Source: Benzoatithermus sp963720725
GTDB lineage: Bacteria > Pseudomonadota > Alphaproteobacteria > Geminicoccales > Geminicoccaceae
Length of the DNA: 64,000 bases
Assembly (NCBI GenBank): GCA_963720725.1
Contig: CAVRGN010000008.1
Location: forward strand, 248,001 to 312,000
Direction of reading: 5' to 3'
Shown: in pieces, positions 45,412-53,448 of the stretch
Position numbering within the stretch: the first letter of the stretch is position 1
Layout: each line of letters begins with the position of its first letter
Position numbers and translations under genes: made by a program
The notes under the pieces: generated by a model
The model's database searches: none
What the model saw: only the letters and a program-made list of their open reading frames with translations
What the model was told of the DNA's origin: nothing

Positions 45412-46793
45412 TGGCGGGGCGATTGTTCGTCGTGTCGAACCGGGTGACGCCGCCGACCGGCCGGCAGGCTGCCGGGGGACTCGCGATCGGCGTGCTGGCC
45501 GCATTGCGCGAGAAGGGCGGCGTGTGGTTCGGCTGGAGCGGCGATCTCGTGGCCAGCGACGAGGAGCGCAAGTTCGAGCAGATCGAGCGCGGCAAGACGA
45601 CCTATGCTCTGCTCGACCTGACCGAAGACGAATATGCCGGCTACTATGCCGGCATGGCGAACCGCACGCTGTGGCCGTTGTTTCACTACCGGATCGACCT
45701 GACTTCGTTCGAGCACAACTGGTACCAGAGCTATCGCGAGGTGGCGCAGCTGTTCGCCAAGCGCCTGATCGGGCTGCTCCAGCCGGATGATCTCGTCTGG
45801 GTCCAGGACTTCCACCTGATCCCGCTCGGCACCGAACTGCGCCGGCTGGGCTTCGCCGGACGGCTGGGCTTCTTCCTGCACATCCCGTTCCCGCCCACCC
45901 AGCTCTATGCCACCTTGCCTTGGCACCGCGAGCTGGCGACCGACCTCTGCGCCCATGATGCGATCGCCTTCCAGACCCCGACCGACCGCGAGCATTTCGC
46001 CGACTACAGCTGCCGCGAACTGGGGGCGGTGCCGCTCGAGGAAGAGTGGCTCCGCGTCGGCGAGCGCACCATCGAGGCTCATGCCTGCCCCATCGGAATT
46101 GACGTCAAGGAGGTGCAGCGGCTGACCGAATTGGCCGAGGCACGCCGCCAGCTGGACACGATGCGCCGCCACTTGAACGGCCGCGCCTTGATCATGGGTG
46201 TCGACCGGCTGGACTACAGCAAAGGCATACCCGAGCGGCTCCGGGCCTTTCAGGCCCTGCTCGAGCGCTTTCCCGAACATATCCGCCAGACCGTGCTGAT
46301 GCAGATCTCGGCGCCCAGCCGCGAGGATCTGCCGGAATACCGGGACCTGCGGCGGACCACCGAGCGCCTGACCGGGCACATCAACGGCCGCTTCGGCGAG
46401 CCGGACTGGATGCCCGTGCGCTACATCAACCGCACCCAGTCGCGCCGGGCCCTTGCCGGCTTCTACCAGGCGGCGCGCGCGGGTCTGGTGACGCCCTTGC
46501 GGGACGGCCTCAATCTCGTGGCCGAGGAATTCGTGGCGGCACAGGATCCGGAGGATCCGGGCGTCCTGGTCCTGTCGCGCTTTGCGGGCGCGGCTTTCCT
46601 GCTCGACGCGGCGCTGATCGTGAATCCCTACGACGTCTACGAGGTCGGGGCAGCACTGCACCGCGGATTGGCCATGCCGCTGCACGAGCGTCAGGATCGG
46701 CACCAGCGGCAGCTGGAAGCGATCAAGCGCAACGATATCCAGGCTTGGCGCCGCCGCTGCCTCGCCGCACTGGAGGCCGAGCCCCATCCTTGA
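45411..46793 (+). CDS. otsA: alpha,alpha-trehalose-phosphate synthase (UDP-forming)
   Basis: A GT20 glycosyltransferase of 460 residues that joins UDP-glucose and glucose 6-phosphate. Typical blocks are RLFVVSNRVTPPTG, GGLAIGVLAALREKGGVWFG with WSG, LVWVQDFHLIPLG, FLHIPFPPTQLY, GVDRLDYSKGIPERLRAF, and RDGLNLVAEEFVAAQDP with VLVLSRFAGAA. All the sugar-nucleotide-binding residues of these blocks look intact. The ATG overlaps the otsB stop (TGATG); a GTG directly before it is also in frame. Order otsB-otsA is the reverse of some genomes. Confidence 0.96.
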   Translation: MAGRLFVVSNRVTPPTGRQAAGGLAIGVLAALREKGGVWFGWSGDLVASDEERKFEQIERGKTTYALLDLTEDEYAGYYAGMANRTLWPLFHYRIDLTSFEHNWYQSYREVAQLFAKRLIGLLQPDDLVWVQDFHLIPLGTELRRLGFAGRLGFFLHIPFPPTQLYATLPWHRELATDLCAHDAIAFQTPTDREHFADYSCRELGAVPLEEEWLRVGERTIEAHACPIGIDVKEVQRLTELAEARRQLDTMRRHLNGRALIMGVDRLDYSKGIPERLRAFQALLERFPEHIRQTVLMQISAPSREDLPEYRDLRRTTERLTGHINGRFGEPDWMPVRYINRTQSRRALAGFYQAARAGLVTPLRDGLNLVAEEFVAAQDPEDPGVLVLSRFAGAAFLLDAALIVNPYDVYEVGAALHRGLAMPLHERQDRHQRQLEAIKRNDIQAWRRRCLAALEAEPHP

Positions 46794-46983
46794 GCAAGAG
46801 AAGGGGACGCCGCGTTCTTGGTACGGCACGTGGACGCGACAAGCGTCTGCCGAGCGACACAGGCGCAATGGAACATCGGATAAGATACGTTATGACAAAT
46901 AGCTGCCGGGGCCGAGGGTGCCTCGACCGATCCTCGACCTCGCCGAACCACGCTGCCGCACCTGGCGGCAACGTGGTCCGGCC

Positions 46984-47004
46984 GGCGAACGCGAACGGTT
47001 CGCC
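46984..47004. terminator. hairpin between otsA and katE
   Basis: A 7 bp stem GGCGAAC / GTTCGCC with a 7 nt loop lies between the convergent otsA and katE genes, 18 bp beyond the katE stop. It has no T run on either strand, so it is at best a weak bidirectional terminator. The rest of the 229 bp gap shows a short AT-richer patch at 46860-46910 and no gene. Confidence 0.3.
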
Positions 47005-47022
47005 GCGGTCGCTCCAGTCGTG

Positions 47023-49149
47023 TCACCCACCCTGCATCCTGGCCTGACTGAGTTCGCGCTCCCAGTAGCGCAGCTTCTGGCAAGCGGCGAGGAACGCTTC
47101 CACGTCGCCCGGTGACTCGAGGCGCAGGAAACCGGCGTCGCGCTCCGCAGCGATCCCGGCCTTTTCCAGCAACGGCCCGGCGGCGTCGCTGTGGCCGACG
47201 AACTTGAAATGCGCGAAGGCGTCGGCCACGAAATCACGCGCCGAGGCGTGCTTGACCAGCTCCGCGCAGCCTGCCGCCGACGGCAGGATCGCCACGGCGT
47301 CGAACAGCACCGACGGTCCGCCGTCGAGCTTCTCGTCGGCCTCGATCCAGCTGCCGTCGCTGGTCTCGATGCCGCCGACCTGCGGCGCCACGAGCTTCAA
47401 CATGGCGCCCTGCGCCTCGACCGCCTTCCGCAGCGCCTTGAGCAGCGGCCCGTCGCTGCCGTCCGTGACCAGCGCACCCAGCTTGCGGCCGGCGAGCGAC
47501 TTGGGCCCGTGCAGGATGATGCTGAGGGCCGGCGACGCCGCAAGGTCCTGCCGGGTCGGCCGCGCGGCACTCGCCGGTTCGGTCTCGCCGGTCAGCCGCA
47601 GGCCCCGCGCCACGTTGCGCGCGAGCGGCAGGTCGATGTTCATGAGGTGCGACACCATCCGGGCCCGGATCGCCGGCGTCTCCACCTTGCTGAGCTCGAA
47701 GATCAGCGCCGAGGTCAGATGGATCTGCTCCGGCTCGGTCTGGCTGATGTAGAACTGGCGCGCTTGGCTGTAATGGTCCGCGAAGCTCTCGGGCCGCAAC
47801 CGCCGCTTGGCGCCGGCGACCTCCTCCGGAAAGCTCTGGTAGCCCTTGGCCGGCGATTCGCGCGGGCCCTCGCCCCAGGAGTTGGGCTGGTAGTTGGCCC
47901 TGCCCTTGTCGACGGTCATGCGCATGTGGCCGTCGCGCTGGAAGTTCGCGAACGGGCAGCCGCGCGGCCGATTGACCGGGATCTCGGTGAAGTTGGGGCT
48001 GCCCAGGCGCTTGAGCTGCGTGTCGAGGTAGGAGAAGTTGCGGCCCTGCAGCAGCGGGTCGTTGGTGAAGTCGATGCCGGGCACGACGTTCTGGGTGCAG
48101 AACGCCACCTGCTCGGTCTCGGCGAAGAAGTTGTCGACCACGCGGTCGAGGACCATCCGCCCGACCCGCCGCACCGGCAGGATCTCCTCGGGGATGATCT
48201 TGGTGGGATCGAGCACGTCGAAGTCGAACCGGTCGGCGAACGCGTCGTCGAACAGCTGCAGGCCCAGCTCCCATTCCGGGTGATCGCCCTGCCGGATCGC
48301 GTCCCACAGATCTCGGCGGTGAAAATCCGGATCGGCGCCGTTCAGCTTCAGCGCCTCGTTCCAGACCACCGACTGCAGGCCCTGCTTGGGCTTCCAGTGG
48401 AACTTGACGTAGGTCGAGCGGCCCTCGGCATTGACCAGGCGGAAGGTGTGGACGCCGAAGCCCTCCATGAACCGGAACGAGCGCGGGATCGTCCGGTCCG
48501 ACATGATCCACATGATCATGTTCATGCTCTCGGGCGTCAGCGAGACGAAGTCCCAGAAATTGTCGTGCGCCGTCTGCGCCTGCGGGAAGCCGCGGTCGGG
48601 CGCCGGCTTGGCCGCATGGATGAGATCGGGGAACTTGATCGCGTCCTGGATGAAGAACACCGGGATGTTGTTGCCGACGAGGTCCCAGTTGCCTTCCTTG
48701 GTGTAGAACTTCACCGCGAAGCCGCGCACGTCGCGCGCCACGTCCGGCGAGCCCTTGCTGCCGGCGACGGTCGAGAAGCGCACGAACACCTCGGTCTTCT
48801 CGCCCTTGCGCTGGAACAGGTCGGCGCGGGTGACGTCGCTCAGCGACTCGTAGGTCTCGAAGAAGCCGTGGGCGCCGAAGCCGCGGGCATGGACCACGCG
48901 CTCGGGAATCCGCTCGTGGTCGAAGTGGAAGATCTTCTCGCGGAAGTGGAAGTCCTCCAGCAGGGTCGGGCCGCGTGCGCCCGCCTTGAGCGAGTTCTGG
49001 TCGTCGCTCACCGGAACGCCCTGGGCGGTGGTCAGGACCTCGCCGCCCTTGGCCGCGACCTGGTGCAGCTCACCGCCCTGCCCGCGGACCAGCGTCTCCT
49101 CGCCGACGCGCACCTGCTCGCGCGGTCCCAGCACCGGATCCGTCGCCAT
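47023..49149 (-). CDS. katE: large-subunit catalase (HPII type) with C-terminal DJ-1-like domain
   Basis: A monofunctional haem catalase of 708 residues that breaks down hydrogen peroxide. The essential His87 is in RVVHARGFGAHGFFE, the distal Asn in WDLVGNNIPVFFIQD, and the proximal Tyr in GRNFSYLDTQLKRLG. After the core (to about residue 500) follows a flavodoxin/DJ-1-like domain with LAGRKLGALVTDG, which is the mark of large-subunit catalases such as HPII. Length and domain order fit. It is monocistronic and convergent with otsA; in many bacteria katE and otsBA belong to the general stress response. Confidence 0.96.
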   Translation of the reverse strand: MATDPVLGPREQVRVGEETLVRGQGGELHQVAAKGGEVLTTAQGVPVSDDQNSLKAGARGPTLLEDFHFREKIFHFDHERIPERVVHARGFGAHGFFETYESLSDVTRADLFQRKGEKTEVFVRFSTVAGSKGSPDVARDVRGFAVKFYTKEGNWDLVGNNIPVFFIQDAIKFPDLIHAAKPAPDRGFPQAQTAHDNFWDFVSLTPESMNMIMWIMSDRTIPRSFRFMEGFGVHTFRLVNAEGRSTYVKFHWKPKQGLQSVVWNEALKLNGADPDFHRRDLWDAIRQGDHPEWELGLQLFDDAFADRFDFDVLDPTKIIPEEILPVRRVGRMVLDRVVDNFFAETEQVAFCTQNVVPGIDFTNDPLLQGRNFSYLDTQLKRLGSPNFTEIPVNRPRGCPFANFQRDGHMRMTVDKGRANYQPNSWGEGPRESPAKGYQSFPEEVAGAKRRLRPESFADHYSQARQFYISQTEPEQIHLTSALIFELSKVETPAIRARMVSHLMNIDLPLARNVARGLRLTGETEPASAARPTRQDLAASPALSIILHGPKSLAGRKLGALVTDGSDGPLLKALRKAVEAQGAMLKLVAPQVGGIETSDGSWIEADEKLDGGPSVLFDAVAILPSAAGCAELVKHASARDFVADAFAHFKFVGHSDAAGPLLEKAGIAAERDAGFLRLESPGDVEAFLAACQKLRYWERELSQARMQGG

Positions 49150-49374
49150 CCTGTCCTCTCCCGTCCTGTCCGGCGCCCACGCGCCAATTCAGGGGAGGTA
49201 AAGGCCGATGGGCGCGCGAGTTCCCAAGCGACATCCAGGCGCTCGATGCCGCCGCACGTCGGGCTCCGGCGCGTCCGTGCCGGCCCTTCACGCTGATCCA
49301 GAACCTCGCACCGGGCAGCCCGAGCAACGACGGCAGCGGCACCATCGCCGCGCTGGTGGGCCGGGATCAGGCCG

Positions 49375-49695
49375 CTAGTCCGAAAAGCGACTTTCGCTTT
49401 CCAGGTAAAGCCGGCGGAACTGCTCGGCGATGCGTCTTGCGCCAGGCAGCATGGCGCGCAACACCGCCACGCTGGCCGCGCCGGCATCCACCATCAGCGC
49501 CTTGCAGGCCTCCCGCCGTTGCCGCAGGACCGTGATCTGCCTGCCCATCACCCGCTGCCGTTCCGGGCCGGCCGTCATCGCCCGCGCCTGGAGCGCCGCG
49601 ATCTGGCGCTGCCAGACCTCGAGCGTGACGGCCATGGCTCCAAGTTCACGACTGCGCGTTGTCGCCACGGCGCGTCTCCTCTCGAGTTCGAGCAC
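49375..49695 (-). CDS. hypothetical helical protein
   Basis: A helical, Arg- and Ala-rich protein of about 106 residues with no signal peptide. The central part (VWQRQIAALQARAMTAGPER, VMGRQITVLRQRREACKALM) is a probable coiled coil. No family recognised. The GTG at 49695 gives the longest form; an ATG at 49635 follows GGAG too closely. It lies 15 bp behind the next membrane-protein gene on the same strand, so the two may form a unit. The 225 bp gap to katE holds no clear gene. Confidence 0.55.
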   Translation of the reverse strand: MLELERRRAVATTRSRELGAMAVTLEVWQRQIAALQARAMTAGPERQRVMGRQITVLRQRREACKALMVDAGAASVAVLRAMLPGARRIAEQFRRLYLESESRFSD

Positions 49696-49710
49696 CTCGT
49701 GTCGACAGGG

Positions 49711-50091
49711 TTAGAGCTCGATCAGCTTGTCCGCGCACAGGCGCGTGGCGGAACTTGTCGGCCTCACCTCGTCGGGCATGATCGCCCAGCCGCCCTTTTC
49801 GATGAACGTTCCACGGCTGTAGCGCTGCAGCAGCTTGAGCTCGGCCAACCGCGCCTGAGCACCGTCGTCCGCCTGGAATCGCTCGGCGCAGACGGCGGCG
49901 ACCAGCAGGTCGCGGGACACGGCGGCTGCCGTGACCGCCATCCGCTGCGCGCTGCCGCCGGTGACCCAGCCGCCGCAGGCGAAGCCGACGACGATCACCG
50001 CGGCCGCCCCGGCGGTGAACGCCCAGACCAGGGCGCCCTTGGTTGGCCGGTAGGCCGCCCACCGCTGGCCCAGACCCGGTGCCGCGTCCAT
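49711..50091 (-). CDS. small inner-membrane protein of unknown function
   Basis: A protein of 126 residues. A transmembrane segment (ALVWAFTAGAAAVIVVGFA) follows a short cytoplasmic N-terminus (RPTKGALVW), and the rest is predicted to be periplasmic with two cysteines (VAAVCAERF and TRLCADKLIEL). This pattern recurs in short alphaproteobacterial membrane proteins of unknown role. It starts with an ATG at 50091, with no strong ribosome site. It is followed by the helical hypothetical gene. Confidence 0.65.
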   Translation of the reverse strand: MDAAPGLGQRWAAYRPTKGALVWAFTAGAAAVIVVGFACGGWVTGGSAQRMAVTAAAVSRDLLVAAVCAERFQADDGAQARLAELKLLQRYSRGTFIEKGGWAIMPDEVRPTSSATRLCADKLIEL

Positions 50092-50483
50092 GCGTTTGAT
50101 TTCTTGCTATGGTCGGCCAGGATGCCGGCGCGAAGGTGGTGGGGCCTTGCCGCCGGCTGACGGAGCGACGTCTATTCGAGCCTGAGTTTCGGTTCCATGA
50201 ACTTGTGTATACGCGCAGAGCGCGCTTGCCACTATATCAATCGCCGCTCTATAAACATAGGCGTTTCCTTTGCTATCAATTGATCAAACGACGACATCGA
50301 TTTGGGCGAATATTTCCCTTGCGCCTCCGTCCAATGTATGATGTTCTACGTCATCCGATCGTAAGCTGATCGCTCCGTGATGTGATGGATGCGCGATCCC
50401 CGTCACCTCGCGCGGAATTCTGGGCGGCGGACGCCCTTGGATGATCGTTTCGCAGGCGTGCCCACCGCAATGGAGCCATATCG
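50092..50483. other. 392 bp intergenic region with an AT-rich block
   Basis: Bases about 50180-50380 are much richer in A and T than the surroundings (for example CACTATATCAATCGCC and TTTGCTATCAATTGATC). It separates two divergent groups of small genes, so it probably carries promoters for both. A TATGAT at 50337-50342 resembles a -10 box but has no good -35 at the right distance. No coding frame with protein-like composition and no RNA gene was recognised. Confidence 0.4.
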
Positions 50484-50753
50484 ATGATCAGATGCACAGG
50501 GATGGACGTCACGTTCCGGCAGACCGTCGTTCTCCAGGGCTTGGACGACCCCCTTCCGCCGGGCACCTACCGCGTCGACGTCGAGGAGGAGCCGATCGAC
50601 GGCCTCTCCTTCCTCGCCTACCGGCGGCTGGCCACCTTCATCCGGGTTCCCCTGCCCGGCCATGGCGGCACCATCGAGAACCTGCTGATCGACCCGAAGG
50701 AGCTGGACCGGGCGCTGGAACGCGACGCACGGGCCCAGGCGGCGACGGTCTGA
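50484..50753 (+). CDS. small conserved-looking hypothetical protein
   Basis: A soluble protein of 89 residues, beta-rich at first (MDVTFRQTVVLQGLDDPLPP, GTYRVDVEEEPIDGLSF) and with a charged helical end (DPKELDRALERDARAQA). The GTYRVDVEEEP stretch with a following YRRLATFIRVP recalls short proteins seen in many alphaproteobacterial genomes, function unknown. GGAG lies 8 nt before the ATG. It sits 40 bp upstream of a second small gene and is probably cotranscribed with it. Confidence 0.6.
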   Translation: MIRCTGMDVTFRQTVVLQGLDDPLPPGTYRVDVEEEPIDGLSFLAYRRLATFIRVPLPGHGGTIENLLIDPKELDRALERDARAQAATV

Positions 50754-50793
50754 ACCGTCGCACCGGCCGTCGACTGGGAACTGGGAGATGAGC

Positions 50794-51105
50794 ATGAACG
50801 AAACTGCGGGCGTCGGTCGGTCGACCACACGGCTCTATCGGCTGACCCCCATCAATCCGCGTGATCCCAACTGGCGCGGCAGCGTGCATCGCGACACCAC
50901 GGTCGTGCGGGCCGCGTCGGAGGAGCTGGCACGCGCCCTGGCCGCCGGGGCCTTCAACTCCACGCTGCTGCCGTCCGCACCCGGCCGGGTCATTCCGTCC
51001 GCCCTCTGGCAGCGGACCGACACCGTGCGCGCCGAGATCATCGAGGACCGCCGCTACCGGGCCGATGGCACCGTCGGCATTCTCGAACCGTGGGGCTTCA
51101 GCTGA
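50794..51105 (+). CDS. small hypothetical protein
   Basis: A protein of 103 residues, soluble. The sequence (TRLYRLTPINPRDPNWRGSV, HRDTTVVRAASEELARALA) has the look of a small substrate- or stress-related protein that occurs with the preceding gene, but I recognise no family. The start is set at the ATG at 50794, six bases behind GGGAG; an ATG two codons earlier is in frame. Function unknown. Confidence 0.6.
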   Translation: MNETAGVGRSTTRLYRLTPINPRDPNWRGSVHRDTTVVRAASEELARALAAGAFNSTLLPSAPGRVIPSALWQRTDTVRAEIIEDRRYRADGTVGILEPWGFS

Positions 51106-51151
51106 CCGCTCCGGCGCACCCTCGCCGACCGGGCGATGACGGCGGCCACAT

Positions 51152-51580
51152 TCAGGTCGGCCCGTCGTCCAGCCGTTCGAAGCCCTCGCAGACCAGCGTG
51201 AGGCGCTCGCATGCGGCCGCCTCGCCACCGTCGAGGATCTCGTAGGACACCGGCCAGGCCGCGACGAGACGGAACGCGACCACGGTGCCGGGACCGGCGC
51301 CGTAGGTCAGGGTCACGGTCTTGCGGAATGCAGGCGGGTCGGGCGGCGGGCCACCGGGGAACGGTGCGACCAGCGCTGCCCAGGCATCGAACGCGCGGTC
51401 GGCGCAGAGCGAGCGTTCCAGCGTCAACGGCGCGAACGAGCTCAGCTGCGGAGCCTTCTGCGCCAGCCACGGCGAAACCAAGCCGTCGCGAACCTCCAGG
51501 ACCGAGGTCTCGCGCCGCAACGGCCCGGCAAAGCACGGGCCAGCAATCTCCAGGCCGTCCCAGAAGACCCTGACCGTCAC
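51152..51580 (-). CDS. orphan phage T4 gp19-like tail-tube family protein
   Basis: A protein of 142 residues that reads like the T4 gp19/contractile-tail tube fold. FWDGLEIAG and LEVRDG resemble the first strands, LSSFAPLTLERSLCADRAFD with AWAALV matches the family's LTLKRG...W pattern, and FRLVAAWPVSYEI with ERLTLVCEGFERLD matches the NAWP...ESLELAHEG ending. No other tail or injection-system gene is nearby. The GTG start is 4 bp behind aapP on the same strand, so it is probably the last gene of the aap operon. The fold assignment is inference; the role in this context is unknown. Confidence 0.6.
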   Translation of the reverse strand: MTVRVFWDGLEIAGPCFAGPLRRETSVLEVRDGLVSPWLAQKAPQLSSFAPLTLERSLCADRAFDAWAALVAPFPGGPPPDPPAFRKTVTLTYGAGPGTVVAFRLVAAWPVSYEILDGGEAAACERLTLVCEGFERLDDGPT

Positions 51581-51584
51581 CGCT

Positions 51585-52334
51585 TCAATGCTGCAGGATC
51601 TGGCTCAGGAACAGCTTGGTCCGGTCGGACTTGGGATGGCTGAAGAACTCCTCGGGGCTGTCCATCTCGACCACCTCGCCCTTGTCCATGAACACGACGA
51701 AGTCGGCCACCGACTTGGCGAAGCCCATCTCGTGGGTGACGCAGATCATGGTCATGCCCTCCTGTGCCAAGCTGATCATGGTGTCGAGCACCTCCTTGAC
51801 CATCTCCGGGTCCAAGGCCGAGGTCGGCTCGTCGAACAGCATGATCTTGGGCTTCATGCACAAGGCGCGGGCGATGGCGACGCGCTGCTGCTGGCCGCCC
51901 GAGAGCTGGCCCGGAAATTTGTGCGCCTGCTCGGGAATCCGCACCCGATTCAAATAGAACATCGCCGTTTCCTCGGCCTCCTTCTTGGGGATGCCGCGGA
52001 CCCAGATCGGGGCGAGGGTGAGATTGTCCAGGATGGTCAAATGCGGGAACAGATTGAAGTGCTGGAACACCATCCCGACCTCGCGCCGGATCGCCTCCAC
52101 GTTCTTGACGTCGTTGGTGAGCTCGATCCCGTCGACGACGATGTGGCCCTTCTGGTGCTCCTCGAGCCGGTTGATGCAGCGGATCATGGTCGACTTGCCG
52201 GAGCCCGACGGGCCGCAGACCACGACCTTCTGCCCCTTCTCGACCTGCAGGTTGACGTTCTTGAGGACGTGGAACTCGCCGTACCACTTGTTGACGTCGC
52301 GCAGGACGATGCTCGGAGCGCCGTTCGTGGCCAT
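51585..52334 (-). CDS. aapP: general L-amino acid ABC transporter, ATP-binding protein
   Basis: An ATPase of 249 residues that powers the uptake system made by the three genes upstream. Walker A is CGPSGSGKSTMIRCINRLEE, the signature is QLSGGQQQRVAIARAL, Walker B is IMLFDEPTSALDPEM and the switch His is in CVTHEMGFA. The sequence is of the polar-amino-acid class. AGGAAAGG precedes the ATG. It is the fourth gene of the aapJQMP operon and is followed after 4 bp by the tail-tube-like gene. Confidence 0.95.
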   Translation of the reverse strand: MATNGAPSIVLRDVNKWYGEFHVLKNVNLQVEKGQKVVVCGPSGSGKSTMIRCINRLEEHQKGHIVVDGIELTNDVKNVEAIRREVGMVFQHFNLFPHLTILDNLTLAPIWVRGIPKKEAEETAMFYLNRVRIPEQAHKFPGQLSGGQQQRVAIARALCMKPKIMLFDEPTSALDPEMVKEVLDTMISLAQEGMTMICVTHEMGFAKSVADFVVFMDKGEVVEMDSPEEFFSHPKSDRTKLFLSQILQH

Positions 52335-52351
52335 GGTGCGGCCCTTTCCTG

Positions 52352-53446
52352 TCAGTGCTTGTGGCCGGTCTGGAGCTTGCGCTCGAGCCGCTGGCTGTAG
52401 CGGGACATGGCGAAGCAGAAGATCCAGAACCCGAACCCGGCGAAGATGTAGCTCTCGACGTCGTGGCCCAGCCATTGCTGGCCGCTGACGACCAGCCGCG
52501 AGATGTTGAGCAGGTCGTAGAGGCCCATGATGAACACCAGCGAGGTGTCCTTGAACAGCGAGATGAACGAGTTGACGATGCCGGGGATCACCAGCCGCAG
52601 GGCCTGCGGCAGGATCACCAGCCGCATCTTCTGCCAGTAGCCGAGGCCCATGGCGTCGGCGGCCTCGAACTGCCCCTTGGGGATCGCCTGCAGCCCGCCC
52701 CGGATCACCTCGGCCATGTAGGCGCCCGAGAACAGCGCCACGCCGATCAGCGCCCGGCTGACCTTGTCGATGGTCCAGCCCGGCGGGAAGAACAAGGGCA
52801 GCATCACCGAGGCCATGAACAGCACGGTGACCAGCGGCACCCCGCGGATCAGCTCGATGAACGAGACGCACAGCGCCTTGACCACCGGCATCTGCGAGCG
52901 TCGGCCGAGCGCCAGCACGATGCCGATCGGGAACGAGGCCACGATGCCGACGATCGAGATGATCAGGGTGAGGAACAGGCCGCCCCACAGGTTGCTGTCG
53001 ACCGTGGGCTGCAGCGGCCCGCCGCCCGCGAACAGCCAGCCGGCGACGAACGGGTAGATGAGCGCGAAGCAGATGCCGTACAGCGCCTTGCGCGGCATCG
53101 CCGGCACCAGCAGCGGGATGCATCCCACGACGAGCAGCACGGCACCGGTGATCACCCGCCAATACTCTTCGACCGGATAGAGCCCGAACGCGTACTGGTG
53201 GATCCGGCTGGGAATCAGCGCCCAGCAGGCACCGTCGGCCGGGCACTGCTCGCGGTCGACCGCGGTCCAGCTCGCGTTCAGCACCGCCCAGCGGAACAAA
53301 GGCGGGACGATCAGCGCCAGGACGAGGATGACCAGGAGCGTGAGGGCGATGTCGAACGGCGTCGCGAACAGGTTGCGGCGCATCCAGCCGATCGGCCCGG
53401 ACCGCTCGGTGGCCGGGGGCGCCATGGGGAGGGATTCGGTCGCCAT
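52352..53446 (-). CDS. aapM: general L-amino acid ABC transporter, permease 2
   Basis: A membrane permease of 364 residues with an AapM-type N-terminal extension (RRNLFATPFDIALTLLVILV) and a C-terminal ABC permease domain. The EAA-type loop is in QFEAADAMGLGYWQKMRLVI, and the helices around FIELIRGVPLVTVLFMASVM and SLFKDTSLVFIMGLYDLL are typical of the His/Glu family. The ATG is at 53446, two bases behind the aapQ stop. It forms a heterodimeric channel with AapQ. Confidence 0.95.
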   Translation of the reverse strand: MATESLPMAPPATERSGPIGWMRRNLFATPFDIALTLLVILVLALIVPPLFRWAVLNASWTAVDREQCPADGACWALIPSRIHQYAFGLYPVEEYWRVITGAVLLVVGCIPLLVPAMPRKALYGICFALIYPFVAGWLFAGGGPLQPTVDSNLWGGLFLTLIISIVGIVASFPIGIVLALGRRSQMPVVKALCVSFIELIRGVPLVTVLFMASVMLPLFFPPGWTIDKVSRALIGVALFSGAYMAEVIRGGLQAIPKGQFEAADAMGLGYWQKMRLVILPQALRLVIPGIVNSFISLFKDTSLVFIMGLYDLLNISRLVVSGQQWLGHDVESYIFAGFGFWIFCFAMSRYSQRLERKLQTGHKH

Positions 53447-53448
53447 GG

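Noticed and set aside
50109..50369. 86-codon frame in the AT-rich block
   Set aside because: Arg-rich with no ribosome site, and its sequence changes character at the AT-rich border.
51152..51580. Prophage or contractile injection system
   Set aside because: Only one tail-tube-like gene is present; no integrase, sheath, baseplate, portal or terminase gene is visible nearby.
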